The notes beneath the pieces are model-generated. The model saw only the letters and a program-made list of their open reading frames with translations. It searched no databases and was not told the DNA's origin. 64,000 bases of DNA from CALCTE01 sp045585835 (GTDB taxonomy: Bacteria > Bacillota > Clostridia > Oscillospirales > CAG-272), in contig JAZMZG010000028.1 in NCBI GenBank assembly GCA_045585835.1, positions 62,001 to 126,000 of the forward strand, read 5' to 3'. Of this stretch, positions 41,934 through 50,107 are shown piece by piece; position 1 is the first letter of the stretch; every line of letters starts with the position of its first letter. The translations under genes were made by a program, and so were the position numbers.

Positions 41934-43520
41934 ATGGAAGAAAAAAGAAAAATAATTCAGTTCAAAAATATCATAAAGAGCTTTGAGGACGGCCAAGTCA
42001 TACTAAAGGGTGTCAACCTCGACATATACGAAAACGAATTCGTGACCTTGCTCGGCCCTTCGGGTTGCGGTAAAACTACTCTGCTGCGCATACTCGGCGG
42101 CTTTTTGGAGGCTACGGAGGGCACGGTGCTTTTTGGAGGCGAGGACATAAGCAAAGTCCCGCCTTACAAAAGAGAGCTTAACACCGTATTCCAAAAATAC
42201 GCTCTTTTCCCTCACATGAACGTATACGATAACGTCGCTTTCGGACTGAAGATAAAAAAAGAGCCCAAGGACGTTATAGAGCAAAAGGTCATGCGTATGC
42301 TCCGCCTCGTTAATTTGCAAGATTTTGCAAAGCGCAACGTAAACGAGATGAGCGGCGGTCAGCAACAGCGTGTGGCTATAGCAAGAGCTCTCGTAAACGA
42401 GCCGAGCGTGCTTTTACTTGACGAGCCCTTGGGCGCACTCGACCTAAAGCTTCGCAGAGAGATGCAAAAAGAGCTTAAGCGTATACAAAAAGAGGTCGGC
42501 ATTACCTTTATATTCGTAACGCACGACCAAGAAGAAGCTCTCACGATGTCCGATAAGATAGTCGTAATGAACGAGGGCGAAATACAGCAAGTCGGCTCTC
42601 CCAAGGAGGTCTACGAGCACCCCGCAAACGAATTCGTGGCACGCTTTGTCGGAGATACGAACATAATCGACGGCGTAATGATATCGGACGACCTTGTTAT
42701 GTTTGAGGATAAAAAGTTTAAGTGTAACATAAGGGGATATAACCCGAACGAAAAGGTTGACGTAGTTCTCAGGCCCGAATACCTTGAGATCGTGCCCCGA
42801 GAAAAAGGAATGCTAAAGGGCGTGGTAAAGTCACACGTATTCAAGGGCGTTCATCACGAAATGACCGTCGAAACGAGAGTGGGCACGTCCATCACGGTAA
42901 AGCTTCAGCTTTCGCAAGACAAGCCCGTATTTAATGATGAAGCTAACGAAAAGATAAGCGCAAGCGACTTTCTTCTCGACCTTGAGGACCTTGAGGATAT
43001 ATCCGATGCAAAGGTTATCTCGTTGGCATCTGCACAAGCGTGGGATAACGATACGGAGGAGCTTGTTTCCATAAAGGAAGTCAGCTACGATATACGCCGT
43101 GAGGTCGGCACGTACCCCGTTACCTTCTCAACGAGTGCGGGTACGTCTATTACGGTAATTGCCGTTGTTAAAGAGGAAAACCGTGTAGTAAGCAAGGTCT
43201 ACGAGGAAGAAATATATGCGATGAACTTCTTTAGAAAGGTTGAAGATATCCAAGAAAGTATAGCCTTGGAAACAGACCTTAAAATGTGGGCAAACGCTTC
43301 CGCTTGGAGCCTTGAGGACGGCGAAAACGTCGAGATAACGGACGTTAAGTATGACTTCGACCCCGAAAACGTCACTCCCGGCGTATATGACGTCACCTTT
43401 GCAACAAGAGGTTACGAATATCTCGTTTCCTCCAACAGAGAATACGACATAGGAAGCGAGGTCGGACTTTCCTTCAGACCCGAGGATATACACGTTATGG
43501 AGAAGGGAGGAAGCTTCTAA
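41934..43520 (+). CDS. potA: PotA polyamine ABC ATPase with Ig-like insertion
   Basis: 528 residues, about 160 longer than ordinary PotA. ATPase part: Walker A GPSGCGKT (41-48), signature MSGGQQQR (139-146), Walker B LLLDEP (160-165), switch His197. The TOBE domain starts normally (about 245-315) and ends normally (GSEVGLSFRPEDIHVMEK, 507-524), but about 316-500 is an insertion with two related Ig-like segments (361-412 and 448-497, sharing ASAxxW, VSI/VEI, YD, GTY/GVYxVTF). Such repeats are normally extracellular; here they must be cytoplasmic. They could sense a ligand or bind another protein. First of potABCD. Confidence 0.92.
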   Translation: MEEKRKIIQFKNIIKSFEDGQVILKGVNLDIYENEFVTLLGPSGCGKTTLLRILGGFLEATEGTVLFGGEDISKVPPYKRELNTVFQKYALFPHMNVYDNVAFGLKIKKEPKDVIEQKVMRMLRLVNLQDFAKRNVNEMSGGQQQRVAIARALVNEPSVLLLDEPLGALDLKLRREMQKELKRIQKEVGITFIFVTHDQEEALTMSDKIVVMNEGEIQQVGSPKEVYEHPANEFVARFVGDTNIIDGVMISDDLVMFEDKKFKCNIRGYNPNEKVDVVLRPEYLEIVPREKGMLKGVVKSHVFKGVHHEMTVETRVGTSITVKLQLSQDKPVFNDEANEKISASDFLLDLEDLEDISDAKVISLASAQAWDNDTEELVSIKEVSYDIRREVGTYPVTFSTSAGTSITVIAVVKEENRVVSKVYEEEIYAMNFFRKVEDIQESIALETDLKMWANASAWSLEDGENVEITDVKYDFDPENVTPGVYDVTFATRGYEYLVSSNREYDIGSEVGLSFRPEDIHVMEKGGSF

Positions 43521-43522
43521 AG

Positions 43523-44356
43523 TTGAAAAAGCTCAAATCTCTCAGCTATCCTTACATAATATGGATAGCCGTAATGATTCTCGTGCCGATGCTTCTTATC
43601 GTGTTCTACGCATTCACCGAAAAGGGGAACGACGTCACGGTAATTCGCTTCACGCTCGAAAACTTCGTTCGATTCGTAACGGATAAAGTCTTTTTGGAAG
43701 TGCTCGGACGCTCGCTTTATATTGCCGTTTTAACAACGGCGGTATGCTTTTTCGTGGGATATCCCACGGCGTATATAATATCCCGCCTCGGCGACAGAAG
43801 CAATATCATAATGGTGCTTCTTATCACCCTACCCACGCTTGTAAATATGCTCGTGCGTACTTATGCGTGGAGAAGTATTCTCGGAGAGGGCGGAATGATC
43901 AGCTCCGCTTTGGCGCTTATAGGCTTTGAGGGAGTGGGGCTTACGGAAACCACGTTTGCCGTAGTGCTCGGCATGGTGTATAATTTCTTGCCCTTTATGA
44001 TACTTCAAATAAATACTTCCCTCTCGAAAATGGACAAAAGCTATATTGAGGCGGCAAACGACCTCGGCGCATCAAACATCAAGGCGTTTATGAAAATAAC
44101 CTTCCCGCTCTCGCTTCCGGGCGTTATATCGGGAATAACTCTCGTGTTTTTGCCCTCCGTTTCAAGCTTCTTCATACCGAGCTTACTCGGCGGAGGAGAT
44201 TTCGTACTTTTAGGCAACCTCATAGAAACACAGTTTACCAAGGGCTCTTGGAATTTCGGAAGCGCCATTTCTCTTGTGATGGCAGTTATAATCTTACTTT
44301 CAATGTTCCTTACCAAAAAGCTTGATAAGGACCCCGAAAGTGCAGGGAAGGAGTAA
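43523..44356 (+). CDS. potB: PotB permease of the polyamine transporter
   Basis: 277 residues, six membrane helices. The EAA loop that docks on PotA is seen as YIEAANDLGASNIKAFMKITFPLSLPGVISG. Opens with a TTG at 43523, 3 bp after potA, with a GGGAGG site in the end of potA. Typical PotB start KKLKSLSYPYIIWIAVMILVPMLLIV. Works as a heterodimer with PotC. Confidence 0.92.
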   Translation: MKKLKSLSYPYIIWIAVMILVPMLLIVFYAFTEKGNDVTVIRFTLENFVRFVTDKVFLEVLGRSLYIAVLTTAVCFFVGYPTAYIISRLGDRSNIIMVLLITLPTLVNMLVRTYAWRSILGEGGMISSALALIGFEGVGLTETTFAVVLGMVYNFLPFMILQINTSLSKMDKSYIEAANDLGASNIKAFMKITFPLSLPGVISGITLVFLPSVSSFFIPSLLGGGDFVLLGNLIETQFTKGSWNFGSAISLVMAVIILLSMFLTKKLDKDPESAGKE

Positions 44357-44360
44357 GGCT

Positions 44361-45170
44361 ATGAAAAAAAGTAAAGGCATTTTATCCAAAATAGTTCTCG
44401 CTCTTATCCTCTTGTTTTTCTATCTTCCGATAATTCATATCATCGTGTTTTCATTCAACGGCGACAAGTCCGTCATAAAGCTCGACGGCTTCTCTCTTCG
44501 ATGGTATGAAAAGCTATTATCCGACAGAGAAGCTCTGCTTTCCATATTTTACACGGTCGTAATAGCCGTTGTAGCCACAGCCGTTTCAACGGTGGTGGGC
44601 ACTGTAACGGCAATAGGCCTTTCAAAATCAAAAAAATGGTTGCAGACTTGCGTTGAGCAGGTAAACAATCTGCCCGTTTTGAACCCCGAAATAGTTACGG
44701 CGATAGGTCTTATGATGCTTTTTACCGCATTTGCCGTTGAAAAGGGCTTTTTGACATTACTCCTTGCTCACATTATGTTTTGTACCCCATACGTTATGCT
44801 TTCGGTCACACCAAAGCTCCGCAGGCTCGACCCCAACATAATGGACGCGGCGATGGACCTCGGCGCAACGCCCATGCAGGCTCTAACGAAGGTCGTCGTT
44901 CCGCAGATAATGCCCGGCATCATCTCCGGCGCACTTATTGCATTCACGATGTCTTTTGATGACTTTATTATTTCATACTTCGTTTCCGGCAACGGCGTTC
45001 AAAATATTTCCATATACGTCTATACAATGCGAAAAAGAATGGATCCGACCATAAATGCTCTATCCACTCTCGTCATAATCGTTGTGGTGCTTACGCTCAC
45101 ACTCGTCAACGTCGTTCCTATGATAAAGGAGCACCGTGAAAGAAAAAAAGAAGCTCTTTCAAGAGCATAA
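44361..45170 (+). CDS. potC: PotC permease of the polyamine transporter
   Basis: 269 residues, six membrane helices. EAA loop: IMDAAMDLGATPMQALTKVVVPQIMPGIISG. Other family traits are FSFNGDKSVIKLDGFSLRWYEKL and the FTMSFDDFIISYF stretch. ATG 44361 follows AGGAGTAAGG; the longer open frame overlapping potB is rejected. Partner of PotB. Confidence 0.93.
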   Translation: MKKSKGILSKIVLALILLFFYLPIIHIIVFSFNGDKSVIKLDGFSLRWYEKLLSDREALLSIFYTVVIAVVATAVSTVVGTVTAIGLSKSKKWLQTCVEQVNNLPVLNPEIVTAIGLMMLFTAFAVEKGFLTLLLAHIMFCTPYVMLSVTPKLRRLDPNIMDAAMDLGATPMQALTKVVVPQIMPGIISGALIAFTMSFDDFIISYFVSGNGVQNISIYVYTMRKRMDPTINALSTLVIIVVVLTLTLVNVVPMIKEHRERKKEALSRA

Positions 45171-45194
45171 ATCTACTAAAAGGAGATACCGCCA

Positions 45195-46277
45195 TTGAAA
45201 AAGATAATTTCCATCGCTCTTGCTCTCATCGTTATTCTTGCATCGTTTGCAGCTTGCTCAAACGAAAAGCAAAAAGAAGCTATTGAAAAATACGGCTCCG
45301 CCACGCTTAAAGTATTCCTCCCGGGAGAATACATCAATAAAGACGTAGTCAAGAGCTTTGAAAAGACCTACGGCGTCAGAGTTGTCCTTGAGCTTTTCGA
45401 CTCAAACGAAATGATGTACACAAAGCTCCAATCGGGCAGCAAGTACGACCTTCTTATCCCCTCGGACTATATGGTGGAGCGACTTATAAACGAAGGTGCG
45501 CTTGCGAAGCTTGATCCTTTAAAAATACCGAATGCGGCAAACCTTTCCTCCGATATTCCTTACGGAGAATATGAGGATTACAAGATGCAGGACTACGGCA
45601 TTCCTTATTTTTGGGGAAGTGTAGGAATCGTCTATAATCACACCAAGATATCAAAAGAAACAGTTGAAGCGCAGGGTTATTCCATACTCCACAATGCCGA
45701 TATAAAGGGCAGAGCGTACGTTTACGATTCCGAAAGAGATTCGTTTATGATGGCTTTCAAGGCACTTGGATATTCGATGAACACCTCCGACGAGGCGCAG
45801 ATTACCGAAGCGTATAATTGGCTTTTGAAAATGGACGAAACTATAGACCCCTCTTACGTTACGGACGAGGTCATCGACTCTATGGCATCGGGCCTTAAGG
45901 ACCTTGCTATCGTTTACAGCGGGGATGCAGCTTATATCTTGAGCGAAAACGAGGATATGAGCTACTTTATGCCAAACGAGGGCACGAATATTTGGACAGA
46001 CTATATGGTTATACCCAAAAACGCAGAGGCTCCCCTTCTTGCGTATGAGTTTATCAACTTTATGATAAGCTACGATGCAGCGTACGCAAACTCCGAATAC
46101 GTCGGCTACACCTCTCCCGTTGCGGCAGTCGTAGGCGAGCTTACCAAAGATGGTGCGGCATATAACGGCAACGAAGCGTATATTGCAACAAAGCGTGAAA
46201 AGGACGAATTCTTCTATTTCAACAATGACCTTCAAAAGAAGCTCTCGGAGCTTTGGGTGAAGGTGCTTGCAAACTGA
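45195..46277 (+). CDS. potD: PotD polyamine-binding lipoprotein
   Basis: 360 residues with a lipoprotein signal (FAAC, Cys21), starting with TTG. The mature protein is a class F solute-binding protein: LKVFLPGEYINKDVVKSFEKTYGVRVVLELFDSNEMMYTKL, then YDLLIPSDYMVERLI and YGIPYFWGSVGIVYN, the aromatic/acidic polyamine-site stretches. It presents spermidine or putrescine to PotBC. Its stop is 1 bp ahead of the WYL-gene ATG, so the regulator is made with the transporter. Confidence 0.92.
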   Translation: MKKIISIALALIVILASFAACSNEKQKEAIEKYGSATLKVFLPGEYINKDVVKSFEKTYGVRVVLELFDSNEMMYTKLQSGSKYDLLIPSDYMVERLINEGALAKLDPLKIPNAANLSSDIPYGEYEDYKMQDYGIPYFWGSVGIVYNHTKISKETVEAQGYSILHNADIKGRAYVYDSERDSFMMAFKALGYSMNTSDEAQITEAYNWLLKMDETIDPSYVTDEVIDSMASGLKDLAIVYSGDAAYILSENEDMSYFMPNEGTNIWTDYMVIPKNAEAPLLAYEFINFMISYDAAYANSEYVGYTSPVAAVVGELTKDGAAYNGNEAYIATKREKDEFFYFNNDLQKKLSELWVKVLAN

Positions 46278-46278
46278 T

Positions 46279-47256
46279 ATGCCGAAAAGTATAAATCAAA
46301 AGGCAAAGCTCTTATACGTGCTCCGATTTCTTGAAGAGCACTCCGATGCAGAGCATCCCGTAACGGTGGAGCAGATAATCTCACATCTTGCCTCCTGCGG
46401 CATAAATGCAGAAAGAAAGAGCATCTATTCGGATATAGATGCTCTTACCGCTTTCGGTGCGGATATCGAAAAGTGCCGCTCGAAAACGGTCGGCTATTAT
46501 ATTGCAAGCCGTACCTTCGAGCTTCCCGAGCTAAAGCTCCTTGTCGATGCGGTTCAGTCATCGAAGTTCATAACCGAAAAAAAGAGCCGTGCGCTTATAA
46601 AGAAGATAGTCAGCCTCACAAGCGAGCACGAGGCAAAACAGCTCGACAGACAGGTAAACGTAGCAGACAGAATAAAGACCGCAAACGAAAGTATTTATTA
46701 CACGGTAGACGATATACATAGGGCGATAGCGGAAGATAAAAAGATATCGTTTAAGTATTTCGAGTGGAGCAAGGATAAAGAAAAGCTGCTTCGCCGAGGC
46801 GGACAGAGCTACACCGTAAGTCCGTATACTCTCGTTTGGGACGACGAAAACTATTATCTTATCGCACGTGATAACGATGCGGGCGAAAACCGCCATTTCA
46901 GAGTGGATAAAATGCTTCATCTCGACATTCTCAACGAAGTCAGAGATATGAGCTCAAGTCCCAAGGACGGCGTGGTAAGCTACTCGAAAAAGCTCTTTGG
47001 AATGTTCGGCGGAACGGAGCAAATGGTGACGCTTTCCTGCCATAACAGCCTTGCGGGCGTAATAATCGATCGCTTCGGTGCGGAAGTTGCGTTTAAAAAA
47101 GCAAAAGGCGACAGCTTTTTTGAAGTTTCCGTCAAGGTGGTTTTAAGCCCCGTGTTCTATTCGTGGCTTACTTCATTTGAGGGTAAGATAAAGCTTGTCG
47201 CACCCGAAGGAGCAGTCGAAAGCTACAGAGAATTTTTAAATAAAGCGCAGATATAA
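46279..47256 (+). CDS. WYL-domain transcriptional regulator
   Basis: 325 residues. N-terminal winged helix (about 8-70: LLYVLRFLEEHSDAEHPVTVEQIISHL, RKSIYSDIDALTAFG), central WYL domain (about 140-225: ISFKYFEWSK, YTVSPYTLVWDDENYYLIARD), and C-terminal WCX extension. WYL regulators bind small ligands or nucleic acid ends. Being last in the pyk-potABCD unit, it may sense polyamine or energy state and control this operon; this is inferred. A terminator follows at 47263-47292. Confidence 0.9.
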   Translation: MPKSINQKAKLLYVLRFLEEHSDAEHPVTVEQIISHLASCGINAERKSIYSDIDALTAFGADIEKCRSKTVGYYIASRTFELPELKLLVDAVQSSKFITEKKSRALIKKIVSLTSEHEAKQLDRQVNVADRIKTANESIYYTVDDIHRAIAEDKKISFKYFEWSKDKEKLLRRGGQSYTVSPYTLVWDDENYYLIARDNDAGENRHFRVDKMLHLDILNEVRDMSSSPKDGVVSYSKKLFGMFGGTEQMVTLSCHNSLAGVIIDRFGAEVAFKKAKGDSFFEVSVKVVLSPVFYSWLTSFEGKIKLVAPEGAVESYREFLNKAQI

Positions 47257-47262
47257 ACGTTT

Positions 47263-47292
47263 CGGCAGAGGGCTTTCCCTCTGCCGTTTTTT
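47263..47292 (+). terminator. Terminator of the pyk-pot-WYL operon
   Basis: CGGCAGAGGG / CCCTCTGCCG over CTTT, followed by TTTTTT. Confidence 0.93.
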
Positions 47293-47302
47293 ACGTTTTC
47301 GC

Positions 47303-47330
47303 TTGATTTTTTCTTCGTTTGTGATATAAT
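47303..47330 (+). promoter_or_regulatory. Promoter of the AraC/pseudo-galactokinase genes
   Basis: TTGATT (47303-47308), 16 bp, TATAAT (47325-47330), about 45 bp before the ATG at 47376. Confidence 0.65.
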
Positions 47331-47375
47331 GGCATTAAATATAACGATATTCACATCGAAGAAAGGACCGCGCCA

Positions 47376-48206
47376 ATGTATACGCATCAAAAAACCGAAA
47401 GCTCTTTTCTTGAATATTGTAAGGTCGAAACGGAAAAAGCTCCCTTTGAAATGCGCTGTCATTTCCATACGAAATCGGAGTTTATATACGTTCACAAAGG
47501 CAATCTGCTTCTTTATATAGACGATGCCGAGCTGAAGCTTGAAAAAGGCGAGATATGCTACGTAAAAAGCAATATGCTACACAGAGGCGAAAGCAACGAT
47601 TGCATATTTGAAAGCGTAACTGTTGACGTGATGGGGATTTTAGGACAAAATTCCCGTTTGCAAGAATCTATTAAAAATACGGAAGATGTTTTGTCGTCAA
47701 GAAACTGCCGTTTGGATACAAGCTTATTTGAGCCTGCGCGCCGTATATTCGATATTGCAAGGGAAAACGGTAAAGACAAAGAGCTCTGCGTTTTATCCGC
47801 ACTTTGCGATTTTTATCTGTCCGCCGCAACCGACGTCGAGCCTTTCGGCAAGGACTTTGACAGCTCCCGTCTTGCAGAAGCAAAAACCGTCATTACATAT
47901 ATACAGTCGCATTTTAGGGAAGACATATCCCTTGCGGATATCTCACGGATAACGAAGCTTTCCCAAAAATATCTTTGCCGCTATTTTAAGCACGTTACGG
48001 GGCACACGCCCATTGATTATCTCAATCTCTACCGCTCACAGACCGCACGCTCGTTTCTTAAAGACGGCTTTTCGGTTGCAGATACGGCTTACGAATGCGG
48101 TTTTTCCGATACAAGCTATTTTGTGAGGACCTTCAAAAAATATATGCACGTCACACCGAAGCAATACGCACTCGGAGGAGATGAAAAAAATGCTTACGTC
48201 TATTGA
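47376..48206 (+). CDS. AraC family regulator with cupin N-terminus
   Basis: 276 residues. Cupin domain (about 15-90: MRCHFHTKSEFIYVHKG, ELKLEKGEICYV) and C-terminal double HTH (about 175-270: DISLADISRITKLSQKYLCRYFKHVTGHTPIDYLN and VADTAYECGFSDTSYFVRTFKKYMHVTPKQYA). It overlaps the next gene, a degenerate galactokinase, and stands before two GH36-type lipoproteins, suggesting control of galactoside use; the ligand itself is not evident. Confidence 0.92.
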   Translation: MYTHQKTESSFLEYCKVETEKAPFEMRCHFHTKSEFIYVHKGNLLLYIDDAELKLEKGEICYVKSNMLHRGESNDCIFESVTVDVMGILGQNSRLQESIKNTEDVLSSRNCRLDTSLFEPARRIFDIARENGKDKELCVLSALCDFYLSAATDVEPFGKDFDSSRLAEAKTVITYIQSHFREDISLADISRITKLSQKYLCRYFKHVTGHTPIDYLNLYRSQTARSFLKDGFSVADTAYECGFSDTSYFVRTFKKYMHVTPKQYALGGDEKNAYVY

Positions 48207-49230
48207 AAATATCAAAAAAAGAATAAACGACGGCTCGTATGATTCCCGCTTTTTGAGGATATACGAGGATATAGAGCTTCAGAAAAAAAGATATCTTGCC
48301 GCCGCAAGCAAATTCGAAGAATACTTTGCGGGCGAAAAATGCTTTATGATATCCGTGCCGAGTGCAGTAAAGTTCTTTGGTGAGGACGCAGAAAGCAAAA
48401 ACGCCGCCGCGCTTTTCTCCGCAGTAAGCCTTGATACGATAGCCGTAGTCGGAAAGCGCAAGGACAGTACCGTAAACGTGCGCTTTGCGCAAGACGAAAA
48501 GGTGTACTCGACAGACTTATCGGACGAAGCAGACAGCCTGCCTGCCCGCCTTATCCGCTCCATCGGAGAAGGCTTTTCAAAATGGAAGCTTAACACAGGC
48601 GGCTTTGATATGTACGTACACACCGATGTGCCGTCACAGCTTGCCTTCGATGCTTGCTTTTCGGTGCTTATCGGAACGGTATTTGCGTATCTTTACAACG
48701 ACGATTCGGTGGCACCGTACAAAATAGCACTTATCGGAAAGCGAGCTCTTGGGGAGTGCCTTTATGCACCTTGCGATATGGGTGCGCTTATCACCTGCGC
48801 CGTGGGCGGCTCCTTGAAAATAGACTTTGCGGACAGCGATACGCCCGATTTTTCAAGGCTTTTATTTGAATGTGTCCAAAACGGCTACAGGCTTTGCAAA
48901 GTTAAGACGAAAAACAGCCGTATGCGTCCGTCGCCAATCGAAATAAAACAAATAAAAACGGTATGCGAGCTTCTCGATAACGGTAATTTCGACGGCTTTG
49001 TCGGCGTTTTGCGAAAAAACAGCGCTAAAAAAAGCGCCAAGCCATATAAACTCTGCAATGATATACTAAACGGCAAGGGCGCACTTCGTGTGCTTTCGGG
49101 CGGCGTAATACAAGCATACGTGCCCGAAAAAGACTACGCCAAATTCAAAAAAGGTGCCGAAGAGCTGTTCGGCAAAGACAGCGTATACACACTCGACTTC
49201 CGTAGCTGCGGCGCTGCGTTCTTTGCGTAA
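48190..49230 (+). CDS. Degenerate galactokinase-like GHMP protein
   Basis: 346 residues that align by eye along most of galactokinase: the SLDTIAVV strand, GGFDMYVHTDVPSQL, VLIGTVFAYLYND, and CAVGGSLKIDF. Every catalytic motif is changed. The sugar-binding GRxNxxGEHTDY is SAVKFFGEDAES; the ATP loop GLSSSA is LAFDAC; the catalytic-base segment GxMDQ is CDMGAL (Asp lost). It therefore should not phosphorylate galactose. The frame is intact over the full length, so it is kept, not decaying. It overlaps the AraC gene by 17 bp; ATG 48190 has GGAGG 11 bp before it (ATG 48181 lies too close). A sensor role, as for yeast Gal3, is a hypothesis. Confidence 0.78.
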   Translation: MLTSIENIKKRINDGSYDSRFLRIYEDIELQKKRYLAAASKFEEYFAGEKCFMISVPSAVKFFGEDAESKNAAALFSAVSLDTIAVVGKRKDSTVNVRFAQDEKVYSTDLSDEADSLPARLIRSIGEGFSKWKLNTGGFDMYVHTDVPSQLAFDACFSVLIGTVFAYLYNDDSVAPYKIALIGKRALGECLYAPCDMGALITCAVGGSLKIDFADSDTPDFSRLLFECVQNGYRLCKVKTKNSRMRPSPIEIKQIKTVCELLDNGNFDGFVGVLRKNSAKKSAKPYKLCNDILNGKGALRVLSGGVIQAYVPEKDYAKFKKGAEELFGKDSVYTLDFRSCGAAFFA

Positions 49231-49239
49231 GGAGGAAAA

Positions 49240-49998
49240 ATGAAGGTTGTTATTTTAACTGCGCTCGGTGTCGGCGGTGCGACTTTGTTTGGTGCACTGC
49301 TCGGCTTTTTATTCAAAAAAGCTTCGCACAAATTCAGCGACGTAATTCTCAGCTTCGCCGCGGGCGTAATGATGTGTGCGGCAGTCTGCGGACTGATAAT
49401 GCCCTCTCTTGAGGGGCAAGGAGCGCTTGGTATGCTCGTGACCGTAGCGGGCGTTTTCTTCGGAGCGATAGTTTTAAATCTTATCGACAGGTTCGTACCG
49501 CACCTGCACAGAATAGCGGGTGCGGACTATGAAAGCCACCCCGAAGCAAGCAAGCACGTAGGAAAGATACTGTTATTCGTACTTGCCATAGCGATACATA
49601 ACTTTCCGGAGGGTATAGCGGCGGGAGTCGGCTTCGGCACGGGAAATAATGCAGACGCTATAACAATCGCAGGCGGTATAGCCTTGCAAAACATACCCGA
49701 GGGCATGGTCATAATCGGGCCGATGATGTCGGTAGGCATAAGTAAGGGCAAAACACTTCTTATTGCCGCCGCAACGGGTCTTATCGAGGTCGTCGGCACA
49801 CTTTTGGGATATTGCTTCGTTTCGCTTTCCACAGCTATCCTTCCCTTTGCGCTTGCATCGGCGGGAGGCACAATGCTATATATCATAAGCGATGAAATGA
49901 TACCCGAAACGCACGCTCACGGCAACGAAAGAGCCTCAACCTATGCTCTGCTTTTCGGATTTTGCCTGATGCTTTGCGTAGATTTTTTCTTGGGGTGA
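49240..49998 (+). CDS. ZIP family metal transporter
   Basis: 252 residues, about eight membrane helices. The metal-site helices are HNFPEGIAAGVGFG and ALQNIPEGM, typical of the GufA/ZupT branch that imports zinc and other divalent metals. His-bearing loops PHLHR and ETHAHG lie between helices. It begins 9 bp after the galactokinase-like gene with a GGAGG site, so it shares the transcript, although the functional link to sugar use is unclear. Confidence 0.9.
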   Translation: MKVVILTALGVGGATLFGALLGFLFKKASHKFSDVILSFAAGVMMCAAVCGLIMPSLEGQGALGMLVTVAGVFFGAIVLNLIDRFVPHLHRIAGADYESHPEASKHVGKILLFVLAIAIHNFPEGIAAGVGFGTGNNADAITIAGGIALQNIPEGMVIIGPMMSVGISKGKTLLIAAATGLIEVVGTLLGYCFVSLSTAILPFALASAGGTMLYIISDEMIPETHAHGNERASTYALLFGFCLMLCVDFFLG

Positions 49999-50047
49999 AT
50001 TCTGAAAACGAAAATTTAATATATATCGCAAGCAATAGGCATACATA

Positions 50048-50077
50048 TTGAAATGTTTGCGCAATTTATGGTAGAAT
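50048..50077 (+). promoter_or_regulatory. Promoter of the first GH36-type gene
   Basis: TTGAAA (50048-50053), 18 bp ending TATGG, TAGAAT (50072-50077). The paralogue at 52665 has the same arrangement (see 55299-55328). Confidence 0.7.
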
Positions 50078-50107
50078 GAAGTGTAATAATAAAAGGAGGC
50101 TTCTGTA

